A model generated the notes under the pieces. It worked only from the letters and a program-made list of their open reading frames with translations. It made no database searches and was not told where the DNA came from. Source: Blepharisma japonicum (taxonomy: Eukaryota; Ciliophora; Heterotrichea; Heterotrichida; Blepharismidae). From it: 64,000 bases of DNA. Position 1 is the stretch's first letter. The number at the start of each line of letters is the position of its first letter. The DNA is taken from NCBI GenBank assembly GCA_949751835.1, contig CATKHK010000081.1:124001-188000 (forward strand). Reading direction: 5' to 3'. The translations under genes and the position numbers were made by a program. This document shows positions 1 through 9,761 of this stretch, piece by piece.

Positions 1-661
1 TTGTTAAAATGTCTGTCACTTCTCTTCCAACAGCTTTTCCTGTTTTTGGCTTTCTATTTTTTAATGTTGTTTCTGTCTGTTCGACGACAACTACTTTGTG
101 CCCTCGCTCTACAAGTATTTTTGCATTTTTTTCGAGAACTTTCTCAGGGAACCCTACATGTGCCTTTTTGCGGTCATTTCCCATTCATTTTAATTCAAGA
201 ATTTGCTGAGCTATGATTGCGTCTTGATAGAAAAGCTCGTAAAATTTACCTAATTTGAATAGGACAATTTTATCATAATGCTGAGATTTAATTTCCCAAT
301 ATTGTTCCATCGCTGGTGTAAATTTTTGATTTGGCGGGATAAAGAGACTGGAGGGATCATATTCAGGATCATCGGGTCTTCGACGCGATTTATCTTGGAT
401 TTTTTCAGGCCTGCAAAAGTCAGGCATTTCATACTCGTCATCATTGCTAGATTGAGAAGGTGGGGACATTGGAGTTGGTTTTGGCTTAGAATTAGACTTA
501 AATTCAAGTTTTGCAAGACTACCTTCAATATTTTCTGAGTTTTCAGAAGTATAGGATGGATGCTTTCTTTTTAAACTTAAATCTTGCTCGCTTGTTTGGC
601 TTTTTTCTTGAGGTTTTGATCTATTCGTAGGAGTGAAAAATGAGCTAATTGGTCTCTGCAT
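1..661 (-). CDS. MSH6: MSH6-type MutS homolog, N-terminal part (gene runs off the left edge)
   Basis: Mismatch-recognition subunit (partner MSH2 in MutS-alpha). Residues 2-9 (QRPISSFF) form a textbook PCNA-interacting box, Qxx[I/L]xxFF, directly after the chosen Met at 661; a TTG/other upstream codon at 685 is less likely. After a disordered linker comes the MutS domain I signature: DPEYDPSSLFIP, FTPAMEQYWEIKSQ, and KLGKFYELFYQDA, the mismatch-binding region with the Phe-x-Glu wedge (FYE). Frame continues through a TGA at about 183-185 read as Trp (LKWMGNDRKKAHVGFPEK), which matches MSH6 relatives and is one of the proofs of the altered code, then VVVVEQTET up to the window edge. Only about 220 residues of a protein normally over 900 are present. 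It is divergent from the EME1-like gene with about 170 bp between them. Family assignment is firm; MSH6 rather than MSH3 is from the PIP box plus the YDPSxLxIP motif. Confidence 0.93.
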
Positions 662-831
662 ATTTAGTATTTTAAAGAGTATCACCTAAATCTAAATTGT
701 ATATATTAATTATTGGAAATTATAATAAAAGATCAAATTAAAATCTTAACAATATTAGCATAATCTGATTTTATTTCTAAAAGTTTCTTTACATAATTTA
801 GCAATCAAAATAAAGGGGGATTTATATTGAT
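662..831. promoter_or_regulatory. Intergenic space between divergent MSH6 and EME1-like genes
   Basis: A short AT-rich spacer of 170 bp lies between two divergently transcribed DNA-repair genes, so it must hold both promoters and 5' UTRs. I see no clear TATA-like or other motif that stands out from the AT-rich background. Inference only. Confidence 0.4.
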
Positions 832-1560
832 ATGAAACAGATTTTATATGTAGACCCATCTCTAAGTGAAATAGTGAACTATATCCCAGAAGAAGGAATC
901 ACAACCGAAATCACAGATAGAATGTACCCATTTCCCACTCTAATTTTATGAGTCCGAGAAACTACTAGCTTCAATAATCTAGTTTGGATCATCATCTCTG
1001 TTTCCTCATACCAAAGATTCTTAACCAGCTCCAGGATAGAAGAAGGTTTTTCAGATCTAAAATCTTCTTTGGACAACTCGAAAATCTCATTTATTTATCA
1101 ATACTCAGTGCGAGAGAAGGCAAATTGAAAAGAAAATATTCAACCTCAGCTTCAACCTTTGATCGCCAAATGAATATTTAATTTTGGCTTTGATTTGCTC
1201 GAAATGGAAAATCTGAATGAAATTAGCCAATATATAATTCAAGCTTCTTCAGTTCTAATAAACTCTAAAACATCAGATGACTTACAAATGATCCAAAAGC
1301 AGCCTGAACGATTCCATCCTCACGAGACTTGAATAAAATTCCTTACCGCAATTCCTCAAATGTCCTTAGCTAAAGCCCAAGCAATAATATCAAAATATCC
1401 GTCCCTCACATCTCTTCTTGAAGCTTATGAAATAGCAGAAGCTTCTAAGCGTGAAACTTTGCTTATGTCTTTGACAGCTGGAAGTTTGCCAATCGGGAAA
1501 GCGTTATCAACAAAAATTTATACATATTTGACCTCACTTGACCCATTTACAATTTTATAA
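832..1560 (+). CDS. EME1: EME1-like non-catalytic subunit of the MUS81 structure-specific endonuclease
   Basis: Predicted 242-residue protein with three to four TGA codons read as Trp. The C-terminus resembles the tandem HhH region of EME1/Mms4: IPQMSLAKAQAIISKYPSL, then SLLEAYE, a KRETLL stretch, and PIGKALSTKIYTYLTSLDP, comparable to the order in animal EME1 (tandem helix-hairpin-helix, 'GPELSRRIY' helix, short tail). The N-terminal half is an ERCC4-like nuclease fold without the ERKxxxD metal motif, as expected for the inactive partner of MUS81. The protein is short compared with animal EME1 (over 500 residues), lacking the long N-terminal region. Start: an in-frame TAA lies at 811-813, so ATG 832 is the first possible start. 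MUS81-EME1 cuts branched replication and recombination intermediates. Assignment rests on motif order only; a diverged FANCM/XPF-like relative is the alternative. Confidence 0.7.
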
Positions 1561-1578
1561 TAACTAACTCTGCTTATT

Positions 1579-3021
1579 TTAAGTCGCAATTTCATACTCA
1601 ACGTCAGAAATATTGTTGGTCTTGTTTGCTTGAAATTCAAAATCAGTATCTGAGACTTCAACCTTCCCCCAATGAGTCACTAATAAAACCATGAATTTCT
1701 GATCCCTCATAATTATAATGCCATTTCTTGCGTAAATTGAAGAATTGACCTTGATGGCTTTGGCGATTTCTTCATTAGGAAGCTGTAACTTTATGCATCC
1801 AGTTTCATCACCGACTAGAACTTCCCATGCTGAAAATGATTTGCCTCTGAAAGAAGCTTTGATTTGATATGGCTGATTTATTGCTTTGCACTTTACGTTG
1901 AAACCTCTGAGTTCAGGCTCGAGTCCATTTATTAAAGTAAAGGTAGGGGCTGCTTTTTTGGTTTCTGGCTCGTGTTTTGGCTTATAATGAGGTTGTGGAT
2001 GGGCAGTTTCGACTTTTTGCTGTTGTTTTTCTTCATGAACTTCAGCCTGTCTGCTATCTCGATTAAAGCGGCCTCCTCTGTATCCTCTTCGCCGGTTGTT
2101 ATATCTGCCTCTACGTTGATTATTTTGATGATAATCTCCTCGAGGCCTTGCACTAGAGGACCTTTCCTGCTCTTTAGGACCTGCTTGAGTTTCTTCTGTA
2201 GCCTCCTTGTCCTTAAAGCGATCTGGAGATGTGTATGGGCGACCTCTGTTGAATCTTCTATTTCTGCCTCCTCTATATCTTCTTTCATGATATGGCTCAT
2301 AATGCTCATTTCTTTCGCCTCCTCGATGGCTTCTTTCTTGATGTGGCTCACTCCTTTCGCCTCCTCGATGACTTCTTTCTTGAGATGGCTCATGCTGCTC
2401 ATTCCTTTCGCCTCCTTTTTGGCTTCTTTCTTGATATAGATCAGTCCTTTCAAATCCTCTATGGCTCCTTTCTTGATATGACTCACGTTGCTCATTCCTT
2501 TGACCTCCTCTTTGGCTTCTTTCTTGATATGGCTCTCGGTGTTCATACCTTTGACCTCCTCTCTGGCTTCTTTCTTGATGTGGCTCATTCCTTTCTCCTC
2601 CTCTGTAGCTTCTTTGTTGATATGTGTTATCAGATTCCCTAGTTTGTCTTCCTTCATTTCTATGGTCTACTTTCTTTTCTTCGTATTGATTGCGTGTTTC
2701 TCTCTGATAATTCTCATCACTTTTTCCCTCTTCATAATACCTTTGACCACCTTGGTCATAATGCCTAAAATTGCCTCTTCTCCTGTTACCTCTGAAGCGT
2801 CCTCTTCTATTGTTATATCTGTTACCTTCAGGGTTATGCTCTTGCTGGCTTTCAGATGTATTTTTCGTGAATGGCCTTTTGTATCCACTAGCCTCACCTG
2901 TATTTTGGCTTTGAGCAGTCTCCTCAGCTCTAGTAGATTCAAAGCGCTCTGAATTAACTTTTCCGCGCTCACCCCTAGGTCCGCGGTATCTTCCTCGAGG
3001 CCTTCTATCGAGATTTGACAT
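1579..3021 (-). CDS. RGG/arginine-rich repeat protein with a C-terminal SOSS-B-like OB fold
   Basis: 480 residues from Met at 3021 (MSNLDRRPRG); the open frame extends 36 codons upstream, but the RGG region begins right at this Met. Residues 1-350 are highly charged and low-complexity: Arg/Gly clusters such as RRGRFRGNRRRGNFR, and about ten degenerate tandem units of 13-17 residues with the core YQERSxRGGxRNE (roughly residues 150-280). These units also make the DNA visibly repetitive at about 2290-2600. The last 120 residues look like a nucleic-acid-binding OB fold: INGLEPELRGFNVKC, then WEVLVGDETGCIKLQL, a VNSSIYARNGII strand and a closing KVEVSDTDFEF, the layout seen in SOSS-B/hSSB single-stranded DNA-binding proteins. 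Likely role: binding RNA or ssDNA, possibly in condensates. It is convergent with the EME1-like gene, 18 bp apart. The fusion of RGG repeats N-terminal to the OB fold is unusual. Confidence 0.75.
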   Translation of the reverse strand: MSNLDRRPRGRYRGPRGERGKVNSERFESTRAEETAQSQNTGEASGYKRPFTKNTSESQQEHNPEGNRYNNRRGRFRGNRRRGNFRHYDQGGQRYYEEGKSDENYQRETRNQYEEKKVDHRNEGRQTRESDNTYQQRSYRGGERNEPHQERSQRGGQRYEHREPYQERSQRGGQRNEQRESYQERSHRGFERTDLYQERSQKGGERNEQHEPSQERSHRGGERSEPHQERSHRGGERNEHYEPYHERRYRGGRNRRFNRGRPYTSPDRFKDKEATEETQAGPKEQERSSSARPRGDYHQNNQRRGRYNNRRRGYRGGRFNRDSRQAEVHEEKQQQKVETAHPQPHYKPKHEPETKKAAPTFTLINGLEPELRGFNVKCKAINQPYQIKASFRGKSFSAWEVLVGDETGCIKLQLPNEEIAKAIKVNSSIYARNGIIIMRDQKFMVLLVTHWGKVEVSDTDFEFQANKTNNISDVEYEIAT

Positions 3022-4371
3022 CTCTTTTATTTTATTATGGTTTATTATTTTAAAGCATTCATTAAATAATGGACTTAGGTTTGTTAATAATTTTGTAGAG
3101 AAAGGGAGATGGCCATATATATTCTTCAAAATTCAATTACCTTCACTTTTCTTATTGGAGATTCAGCTATTAGCGATTAATAGCAAGAAAGGAGAAAGAT
3201 GATTATAATTTTAAAATTTTCTATTAGCTAAGGGATAAAAATAATTTCTCGTTAATAAACCTTATGGATTAACAAAAAACCATTTTACTTAGTAAAGCAG
3301 CACAAACCCGCTGATAATTGAAGTAAAATTTTCAGCCTTTAATAATAAAATATGGTCAAACTGGTAATTTTGATGATTTTATAACTTAAAACTTTACGAG
3401 TAACACTAAATCTTAGAGTAAAAGTCTCTTGAGCCGAAGAAGATTGGCAAGATGAATTATAGAAGGCCAATCATACCAGTAGTCAAATTGTTAAAGATAA
3501 AATCTATATTTGGATATCCCCATAAAGTTATGATCAAGCAAGAAAAATGGTCAGAATAATGTTATAGGGCAAGCCATGCTTTTAATCACAGAAGCACATA
3601 GGGATAAAACAATGCTGTTACTCAAACTTCAAATAATTCTATATCGCATCAATACAAATACCATATTTTTTGAATAATTTTTCTTATAAGTTTTATTTAT
3701 ATATATTTGGCAAGTTTTAAAGATTGAATTAAAAATTTCTAGCTATAGAAGCAATAAACTTTACAAACGATATAAATGTATAAATCAATTTATTTCATAA
3801 ATATAATTTATTAACTAATAATGGCTATATTTTTGTTAATATTTAGTCAAGTTTATATATTTACATAAAATCTTTTAAAATAATTGCAAAATGATATAAA
3901 TAATGATTAATAAAATAAAATTTTCAAAGAGATTCCCAAGAAAGCTGTCAACAAAATACTCTATTCAAATTCAAAAAAATTAAACAAATTGTAATAATAT
4001 GTTTACCAAATCTATTTATTAATATTAAATGGTAATTTTATATGATCTAAAAAAATCAACATAATACGAATAATAAAGCTACATAATTCATCAATCCAGC
4101 GAAGAAAATAGTTCTACACAGTATAAACAGCTCCTAAAAACAAAGTAACTATAATTAATTCAACGCTATTGATATTAGCTTAAGTCGAGTATTCTTTTAG
4201 CAAACCAAGATTATTAATTTTCTTTAAATAAAATATACTACTAATCCTATTCAATAAAGGCTAAAGTATATTAAATTTTCTCTTTCTAATTAATTTCACC
4301 AGCCATTTTGAATTTTAAAAGTTATGGCTACAAACAGATATTTCCCAAAATTTTAGCTAATTATAAAAAAT
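3022..4371. other. Long AT-rich non-coding stretch
   Basis: About 1.35 kb without a supportable gene, the longest gene-free stretch in the left half. Most is very AT-rich with stops in all frames. A less AT-rich patch at about 3410-3660 is listed separately as a possible coding relic. No tRNA-like or repeat structure was recognised. Confidence 0.6.
3420..3665 (+). pseudogene. Possible coding relic
   Basis: One frame, with TGA read as Trp, gives protein-like runs broken by TAA/TAG: WAEEDWQDEL, KANHTSSQIVKDKIYIWISP, SYDQARKMVRIML, SQKHIGIKQCC. Base composition is less AT-rich than the surroundings. No family recognised and the frame is clearly not open, so this is either decayed coding sequence or coincidence. 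Confidence 0.2.
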
Positions 4372-4896
4372 ATGATTAAATTCGCAATTCTGATGACCTT
4401 ATCTCTTGCGGTCTTTGCCACAACACCAAAAATATTCAAAACAGAATTTGTAGAGACCGAAGGTATCGAGTGCGGCTCACAAGATGAACATAATGAATGC
4501 GATGAGCAACAAGTCAAAATTGTAAAAGGCGAAAAAGGAGAAAAAGGTGATAGAGGTTGTCAAGGCCCACCAGGCCCTCAAGGTCCAGCTGGCCCACAAG
4601 GCTGTCCAGGTCCAAAAGGAGAACAAGGCTGCAAAGGAGAAAAAGGAGAAACAGGTTGTCAAGGTCTTCAAGGACTACAAGGCGAGAAAGGAGAGAGAGG
4701 ATGCCAAGGTCTTCAAGGGCCACAAGGCTGCAAAGGAGAAAAAGGAGAAAGAGGACCAAGAGGAGTTTCTGTAAAATGCATTGAAGTCGATGAATGGGAT
4801 GAAAGTGACGAATGCAATGAAAGATCTGGAAGCTCTTATTCCTCAGTCAAATCTTCATGCAGCACAGCAAGCGGACAATGGAGCGCAGCACACTAA
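4372..4896 (+). CDS. Secreted collagen-like protein with cysteines inside the Gly-X-Y tract
   Basis: 174 residues. Residues 1-16 ([16 protein letters not shown]) are a clean signal peptide. Residues about 53-130 make 26 consecutive Gly-X-Y triplets ([18 protein letters not shown]... to GPRG) without interruption. Six triplets carry Cys in the X position (GCQ, GCP, GCK), regularly spread, which would allow inter-chain disulfides in place of hydroxyproline-based stability. The tract is flanked by acidic Cys-containing segments ([16 protein letters not shown] before; [13 protein letters not shown] after) and ends in a Ser-rich tail. Known of the family: Gly-X-Y tracts trimerise into a triple helix. 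Inferred: an extracellular or cortical/extrusome structural protein. It stands alone in a gene-poor region and its coding sequence is more GC-rich than neighbours because of Gly/Pro codons. Confidence 0.85.
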   Translation: MIKFAILMTLSLAVFATTPKIFKTEFVETEGIECGSQDEHNECDEQQVKIVKGEKGEKGDRGCQGPPGPQGPAGPQGCPGPKGEQGCKGEKGETGCQGLQGLQGEKGERGCQGLQGPQGCKGEKGERGPRGVSVKCIEVDEWDESDECNERSGSSYSSVKSSCSTASGQWSAAH

Positions 4897-5266
4897 TACA
4901 GTAATCAATTTTCATATAAACTGTTCCTTTTTATACCAGTATTAAATCCTCCATTTTTTATAATAACCCCAGAATTGCTATTCTGATCAAAAAGGGCATT
5001 CCTGGCTATGGCCCTAATATTTATTTTATTTCTCTTAATCGAAACATTGCATTTCTTTGTCAAAGTAAATATACTTTTATTTTAATAATTGCTGGCTCCA
5101 CCTATAAAAAATTTAAATATCTAATTACAAGCTGCTATTATTACTATTTCGCATTCTCGATTTATTTCTTCAAATTTATTTAAATCAGTAATTTCAACCA
5201 TATAAGCCAAAAAACTTGTAATTTTAAACCCTCTTTCATAATTACATATTTTCATAAAGAAAAATT
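4897..5266. other. Non-coding spacer
   Basis: About 370 bp of AT-rich sequence between the collagen-like gene and the kinesin. Nothing recognised; it should contain the terminator of the first and the promoter of the second. Confidence 0.5.
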
Positions 5267-7039
5267 ATGCAAGTTTCATCACAAAAATCAACAGCTAGCA
5301 CTAGCAAGCCACCAATCAGCCATCCACCTTCAGTCAGTGGAAATTCCATAAGTCTTGAGCAAGAAGGAAGCGAAAGTATTCGTGTCTGTGTAAGAATTCG
5401 GCCACTTAACCAAAGAGAAGTTTCACAAGGAAATGCGAACTGCATTGAAGTTCGAAACCCCCAGCTTCTGGCTCTTCAAATGAAAGCTGGTGTGCGGCAA
5501 TATGCATTTCATCAAATTTTCGATGTTTCTACCAATCAGGCTGAAGTTTTTGCTGAAACTGGGATAAATTCTCTTCTAGAAAGTGCCTTAGAAGGATACT
5601 CATGCACTGTATTCGCATATGGACAAACAGGCAGTGGAAAAACCTATAGTATGGCAGGTGTCGAAGACAGGCTTGGTGGCGCTGAATATACCTCTGATGA
5701 AACTGATGGAATCATCCCAAGGTCGATTTCTTATATTTGGCAAAGAATGTCTTCCAAGCAAGAAAGATATTACGTCAAATCTGGCTTCTTTGAAATCTAC
5801 AATGAGCAGGTTCGAGATTTATTGAACCCAGGCTCAGGGGTCTTGCATTGCAGGTGGAACTCTAAGCAAGGATTCTTTGTAGAAGAACTTATGATCGTTG
5901 ACTGCACTAATATTGACGATTTAATTGCTGTGCTGCATGAAGGGATGAAAAATAGGAAAAGTGGAAGCCATGAGCTCAATGCGGACAGCTCAAGATCACA
6001 TTCAATTTTGATGGTTTATTTCATAAGTGAAATAACCTCAGAAGAAGGGCATAGCTATAAAAGGTATGGGAAAATGTACTTTGTGGATTTAGCTGGAAGT
6101 GAAAGAATCAAAGAGACTAAAAGCAGTGGCGGGATGCTGAATGAGACGAAAAATATAAATAAATCGTTATTTACATTAGGAAAAGTGATTTCATCACTTG
6201 GAGATAAGAAAGGGAATGCATTAAAGCCACATATACCATATAGGGATTCTAAATTGACAATGGTGCTGATGGACTCGTTAGGAGGGTCATCAAGAGCTAT
6301 AATGATTGCTTGTGTGTCGCCTGCTTCTTCATATATTGAAGAGACAGCAAGCACCCTGAATTATGCAACAAGAGCTATGAATATTCAAAATAAGCCTATC
6401 CTGCAGGTAGATAATAGCGAATACTTGATTCTAAATCTAAGAAGAGAAGCTCAGCTGCTTAAACTAGAAAACGAATATCTAAAAGAGCAGCTTGCCCGCG
6501 CCACAAATGGCCAGCCTCCTCTTATGGTTGACATTGCTAACAACTATAGCAACCCCAATAACCCTGCTCAAGACCCAGCTCTCCAAGAATTCACATTTGA
6601 AGTAAACAAGCTTAGAGAAGAAAACGCCAAACTCCGGGAATCCAAAGAAAAAGCAGAAGCATCTTATCATCAATCCATGATCGACAACCAAAGTATGCAC
6701 ATAAAACTCGAAAACTTAGAATATGCCTTTGTTGGCTCCACCAGCTTAAAAGATGAAGCTGCTCCAAAAATTTCCCAAGAGTATACGATTAGCACTCTCC
6801 TCAATGAAAATGCTAACCTGAAAAAACGATTATCTGCATTACAAGAAGAACAAGCACAGATGCTCTTCAAAAAAGGTGAAGGAACTCCCATGATAACCCC
6901 TCAAGAGGACATGGCACAACTAAGAGAATATAACGAACAAATGCAAAAAAGGGTTGAGCAGCTTCAAGCTCGAGAAAGAGAGCTGCTTGGCGATTTAATG
7001 AAGCTACAAAGAGGTAAGTCTCCTAAACCTAAAAACTAA
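5267..7039 (+). CDS. Kinesin with N-terminal motor domain (subfamily uncertain)
   Basis: 590 residues. The motor spans about residues 43-385: SIRVCVRIRPLNQRE, P-loop AYGQTGSGKT at about 117-126, switch I NADSSRSHSI, switch II VDLAGSERIKE, and the microtubule-binding loop HIPYRDSKLTMVL. An N-terminal Ser-rich extension of about 42 residues precedes it. After a neck (ILQVDNSEYLILNLRRE) a coiled coil runs to the C-terminus with a short basic tail. A plus-end-directed microtubule motor is expected from the N-terminal position of the motor. Sequence is closest by eye to KIF12/kinesin-12-like proteins but I cannot settle the subfamily. Only 14 bp separate its stop from the next gene, a tubulin-deglutamylase-type carboxypeptidase on the same strand, which fits a shared role on modified microtubules. 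Confidence 0.92.
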   Translation: MQVSSQKSTASTSKPPISHPPSVSGNSISLEQEGSESIRVCVRIRPLNQREVSQGNANCIEVRNPQLLALQMKAGVRQYAFHQIFDVSTNQAEVFAETGINSLLESALEGYSCTVFAYGQTGSGKTYSMAGVEDRLGGAEYTSDETDGIIPRSISYIWQRMSSKQERYYVKSGFFEIYNEQVRDLLNPGSGVLHCRWNSKQGFFVEELMIVDCTNIDDLIAVLHEGMKNRKSGSHELNADSSRSHSILMVYFISEITSEEGHSYKRYGKMYFVDLAGSERIKETKSSGGMLNETKNINKSLFTLGKVISSLGDKKGNALKPHIPYRDSKLTMVLMDSLGGSSRAIMIACVSPASSYIEETASTLNYATRAMNIQNKPILQVDNSEYLILNLRREAQLLKLENEYLKEQLARATNGQPPLMVDIANNYSNPNNPAQDPALQEFTFEVNKLREENAKLRESKEKAEASYHQSMIDNQSMHIKLENLEYAFVGSTSLKDEAAPKISQEYTISTLLNENANLKKRLSALQEEQAQMLFKKGEGTPMITPQEDMAQLREYNEQMQKRVEQLQARERELLGDLMKLQRGKSPKPKN

Positions 7040-7053
7040 TGTAAATTCTTATA

Positions 7054-8880
7054 ATGGATATTCAAATCAATGAATCCGAGCTGATGCGAAAATCGTCAGA
7101 AATTCATCTAATTGAGCTGTTTGAAGAGCCACCAGCTGAAATAATCCCAAATGAAGAAGTCAAAGATGACATAGAATCGCAGTTGCCAGCGTTTGCGAAC
7201 CCAGAGCAAAGCACATATCACCTTAATTTTAAAACGGGCACAGGGCTCACTATGATGCAGAGGCCTCACGAGTTCATCGAAGACATGGAGCCATATGAGC
7301 CTATTTCTGTCGCCAAAGATGGGATACTAGAAGAAAATATAAGGCGAGACGCAGAAAGAATGAGCCATCAAGAAAATTTAATGAACCGAGTTGTATATGA
7401 CAGTATCGATCCCAGTCCACAAGTCCATGAGCCAGAGTTCCCTAACCAGTTGCCTAGTTTTTATGTGCCTTCATCTAAAGATGATTACACCCTTGTATTT
7501 GAGTCCAGGTTTGAGTCTGGAAACCTGAGAAGAGCTGTCCAAGTATATGAGTTCGAGTATGATTTAATACTGAAACCAGATCATAATACAAGAGGAAATA
7601 CTCAATGGTATTTCTTTTCTGTAGAAAACACAAGGTCAGATAAAACTTATAAGTTCAATATCATAAATATGATGAAGCCAGACTCTTTGTATAACTTTGG
7701 AATGAAGCCTTTAATGTATTCAGTAAATGATGCAAATAGGCATAGAAGAGGTTGGGTCAGGTGTGGGCAGGATATTTGTTATTTTCAAAATAATATGAGG
7801 AGAAAAGCAGGGGGTTACTATTATTCACTTACATTTACAGTTAATTTTACATATGATTTTGATACAGTTTATTTTGCCCATTGCTATCCATATACTTATA
7901 CGGATCTGTGTAATTATATTACGACTATAACAACTGATCCGAAAAAGAAAAATAGGGTTAGAAGAAGTGTTTTATGTGAATCTGAAGCGGGTAATGACTG
8001 TGAAGTATTGACTATCACCACTTTTAATGACCCAGAAGCTATGAAAGGAAGAAAGGCTGTATTTTTAACTTCAAGAGTGCACCCAGGAGAAACAAATTCA
8101 TCATGGATCATGAAAGGAATTATTGATTATTTGGTTGGCCCTACTCTTGATGCGAAAATCCTCAGAGATAATTTTGTATTTAAAGTGATCCCTATGTTAA
8201 ATCCAGACGGAGTTATTAATGGATCATATAGATGTGGGCTTTCTGGAGTTGATTTAAATAGATGCTGAATTGAGCCGAATCGAAAGTTCAACCCTACAAT
8301 TTATCATGCAAAAAATTTGGTAAAAAAGACACTTGAAGAATATGATATTGTTTTGTCAGCTGATTTTCATGGGCATTCTCGAAAAAAAAATATCTTCATG
8401 TATGGATGCACAGGCCGCACAAAACTTAAAGAAAGAATTTTCCCAAGATTATTAGAAAGGGTTTCTGATATTTTTAGCTTTAAAGACTGTGTATTTGGTA
8501 TCCAAAAATCTAAAGAAGCCACAGCTAGAATTGTGCTCTATAAAGAATTTTCTATTATAAACAGCTATACCCTTGAATCTTCTTTTTGTGGGTCAGATTT
8601 TGGGAAACATGCAGATTTTCATTTTAGCACTGAGCATTTACAAGAGATTGGGCACAATTTTTGTGATGCAATATTAGATTTTTGTGACCCAGATAGAGGT
8701 AAAGTCAAAATGATTTTAGAAGAGCTGGAAATATTATATCCAAGAGAGCTTGAAGAAAATGATGATGATGCAGTTGATTCTGACTATTCAGGTGATGAAA
8801 ATCCTAAGAAGAAAAAGAAGAAGAAGATTTTAAACAGAAAGAAAATTCAGTCTGATAAGAGAAAGAAAATAATGTTATAG
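7054..8880 (+). CDS. Cytosolic carboxypeptidase (CCP/AGBL), tubulin deglutamylase family
   Basis: 608 residues, M14 metallocarboxypeptidase. A TGA at 8266-8268 is read as Trp in GVDLNRCWIEPNRKFNPTIYH, matching the Trp of the CCP signature. The CCP-specific N-domain is seen at about 145-290 (FESRFESGNLRRAVQV, TQWYFFSVENT). Zinc and catalytic residues are present: H343 and E346 in VHPGE, H439 in DFHGH, and the catalytic Glu E508 in TLESSF. The C-terminus is acidic and then very Lys-rich (about 555-600). CCPs remove glutamates from polyglutamylated tubulin and tune axonemal microtubules. The gene follows a kinesin by 14 bp on the same strand. Which CCP subtype (CCP1/4/5/6-like) cannot be told by eye. 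Confidence 0.92.
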
Positions 8881-8936
8881 AAAAAATTTATTAAAGTATA
8901 AATGGTAATTCCAGTTAATATTTATTAGGTTAATAA

Positions 8937-9746
8937 ATGGTATCACCGCTTTTATTAGGGTTTATGAGCTTGCTTGCTGAAGAATGAAATTACACTCACG
9001 GAGGTAATGATTGGGAAGGAAAATGTCAAGATGGCCTCAACCAATCACCAATAGACATTTTACCAGAAAATTTAACTGTAATCCAAAGAGGCTCAGAAAT
9101 TATGGACTCACTTGACTTGTCATTTAAAAAATTAGATGTTTTAGGCAACCTCACAAGTCATAATTACAAACTCAGTGGAAATTTCCTGAACATGACTGAA
9201 AAGTACGGAACCCTTGAAACTCATGGTAAATCCATCGGATTTCATTTTCATTCACCATCCGAGCACTTGATTAACCATAAGCAATTTGACCTAGAGATGC
9301 ATATTGTAATGACTGACGATGAAGATGGCATTATTTATTACGTTCTTGGCTTACTGTTTCAAGTTAATGGAAACACAAACAAATTCATAAATTCAGTGAT
9401 TGATGCATATACATCCCCGACTACAATAAAATTGAGTGATGCCTTTGACGGTGTCACACAAATAAACAATTTTTATCATTACCAAGGATCATTGACTACT
9501 CCGCCATGCTCAGAAATTGTAAACTGGTTTATATGGCCTAAGCTTCTTGACCTAGATTCAACTCAACTAAGTTGGTTTTCAAAGTTCTGGGCAGAAAATA
9601 AAGAATTTGCAAATGGGCATGGAAATAACAGGAATACGCAAGAATTAAACGGAAGAGTTATTTATTTCTTTGACGGGATCGATGCTCAAGAAAGCTTCAG
9701 CAAGTCACTTTTCATATCTGCCTTAATTCTGGGATTCTTTATTTAA
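8937..9746 (+). CDS. Secreted or membrane-anchored alpha-carbonic anhydrase
   Basis: 269 residues from ATG 8937. Residues 1-14 (MVSPLLLGFMSLLA) form a signal peptide, followed by WNYTHGGNDWEGKCQDG, where the first W is TGA. The family landmark NQSPIDI follows. The three zinc-binding histidines are H103 and H105 (HFHSPSEH) and H122 (EMHIV); GSLTTPPCSE contains the Thr of the active-site network. Two Cys (QDG Cys and TPPC) can make the conserved disulfide. The protein ends in a hydrophobic stretch (SLFISALILGFFI) without a cytosolic tail, which looks like a GPI-anchor signal. Interconverts CO2 and bicarbonate at the cell surface. Family certain; anchoring inferred. Confidence 0.93.
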
Positions 9747-9761
9747 TAGTTAGTTTAATAA

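Noticed and set aside
2290-2600. Regular short repeats that could suggest a CRISPR-like array or satellite
   Set aside because: They are in-frame coding repeats of variable length within the RGG protein in a eukaryotic genome.
1972-2642. Plus-strand hydrophobic frames opposite the RGG repeats
   Set aside because: Antisense shadows of Arg/Glu-rich repeat codons (Phe/Leu/Ser-rich); no family features.
1932-2657. Long open frame on the minus strand in a second frame (Lys/Glu-rich repeats)
   Set aside because: It overlaps the RGG-repeat gene in another frame and exists only because the repeats are stop-free; the main frame has the OB fold and a proper start.
4477-4784. Alternative frames across the collagen tract
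   Set aside because: Produced by the Gly-X-Y codon repeat; only the frame with signal peptide and Gly-X-Y pattern is credible.
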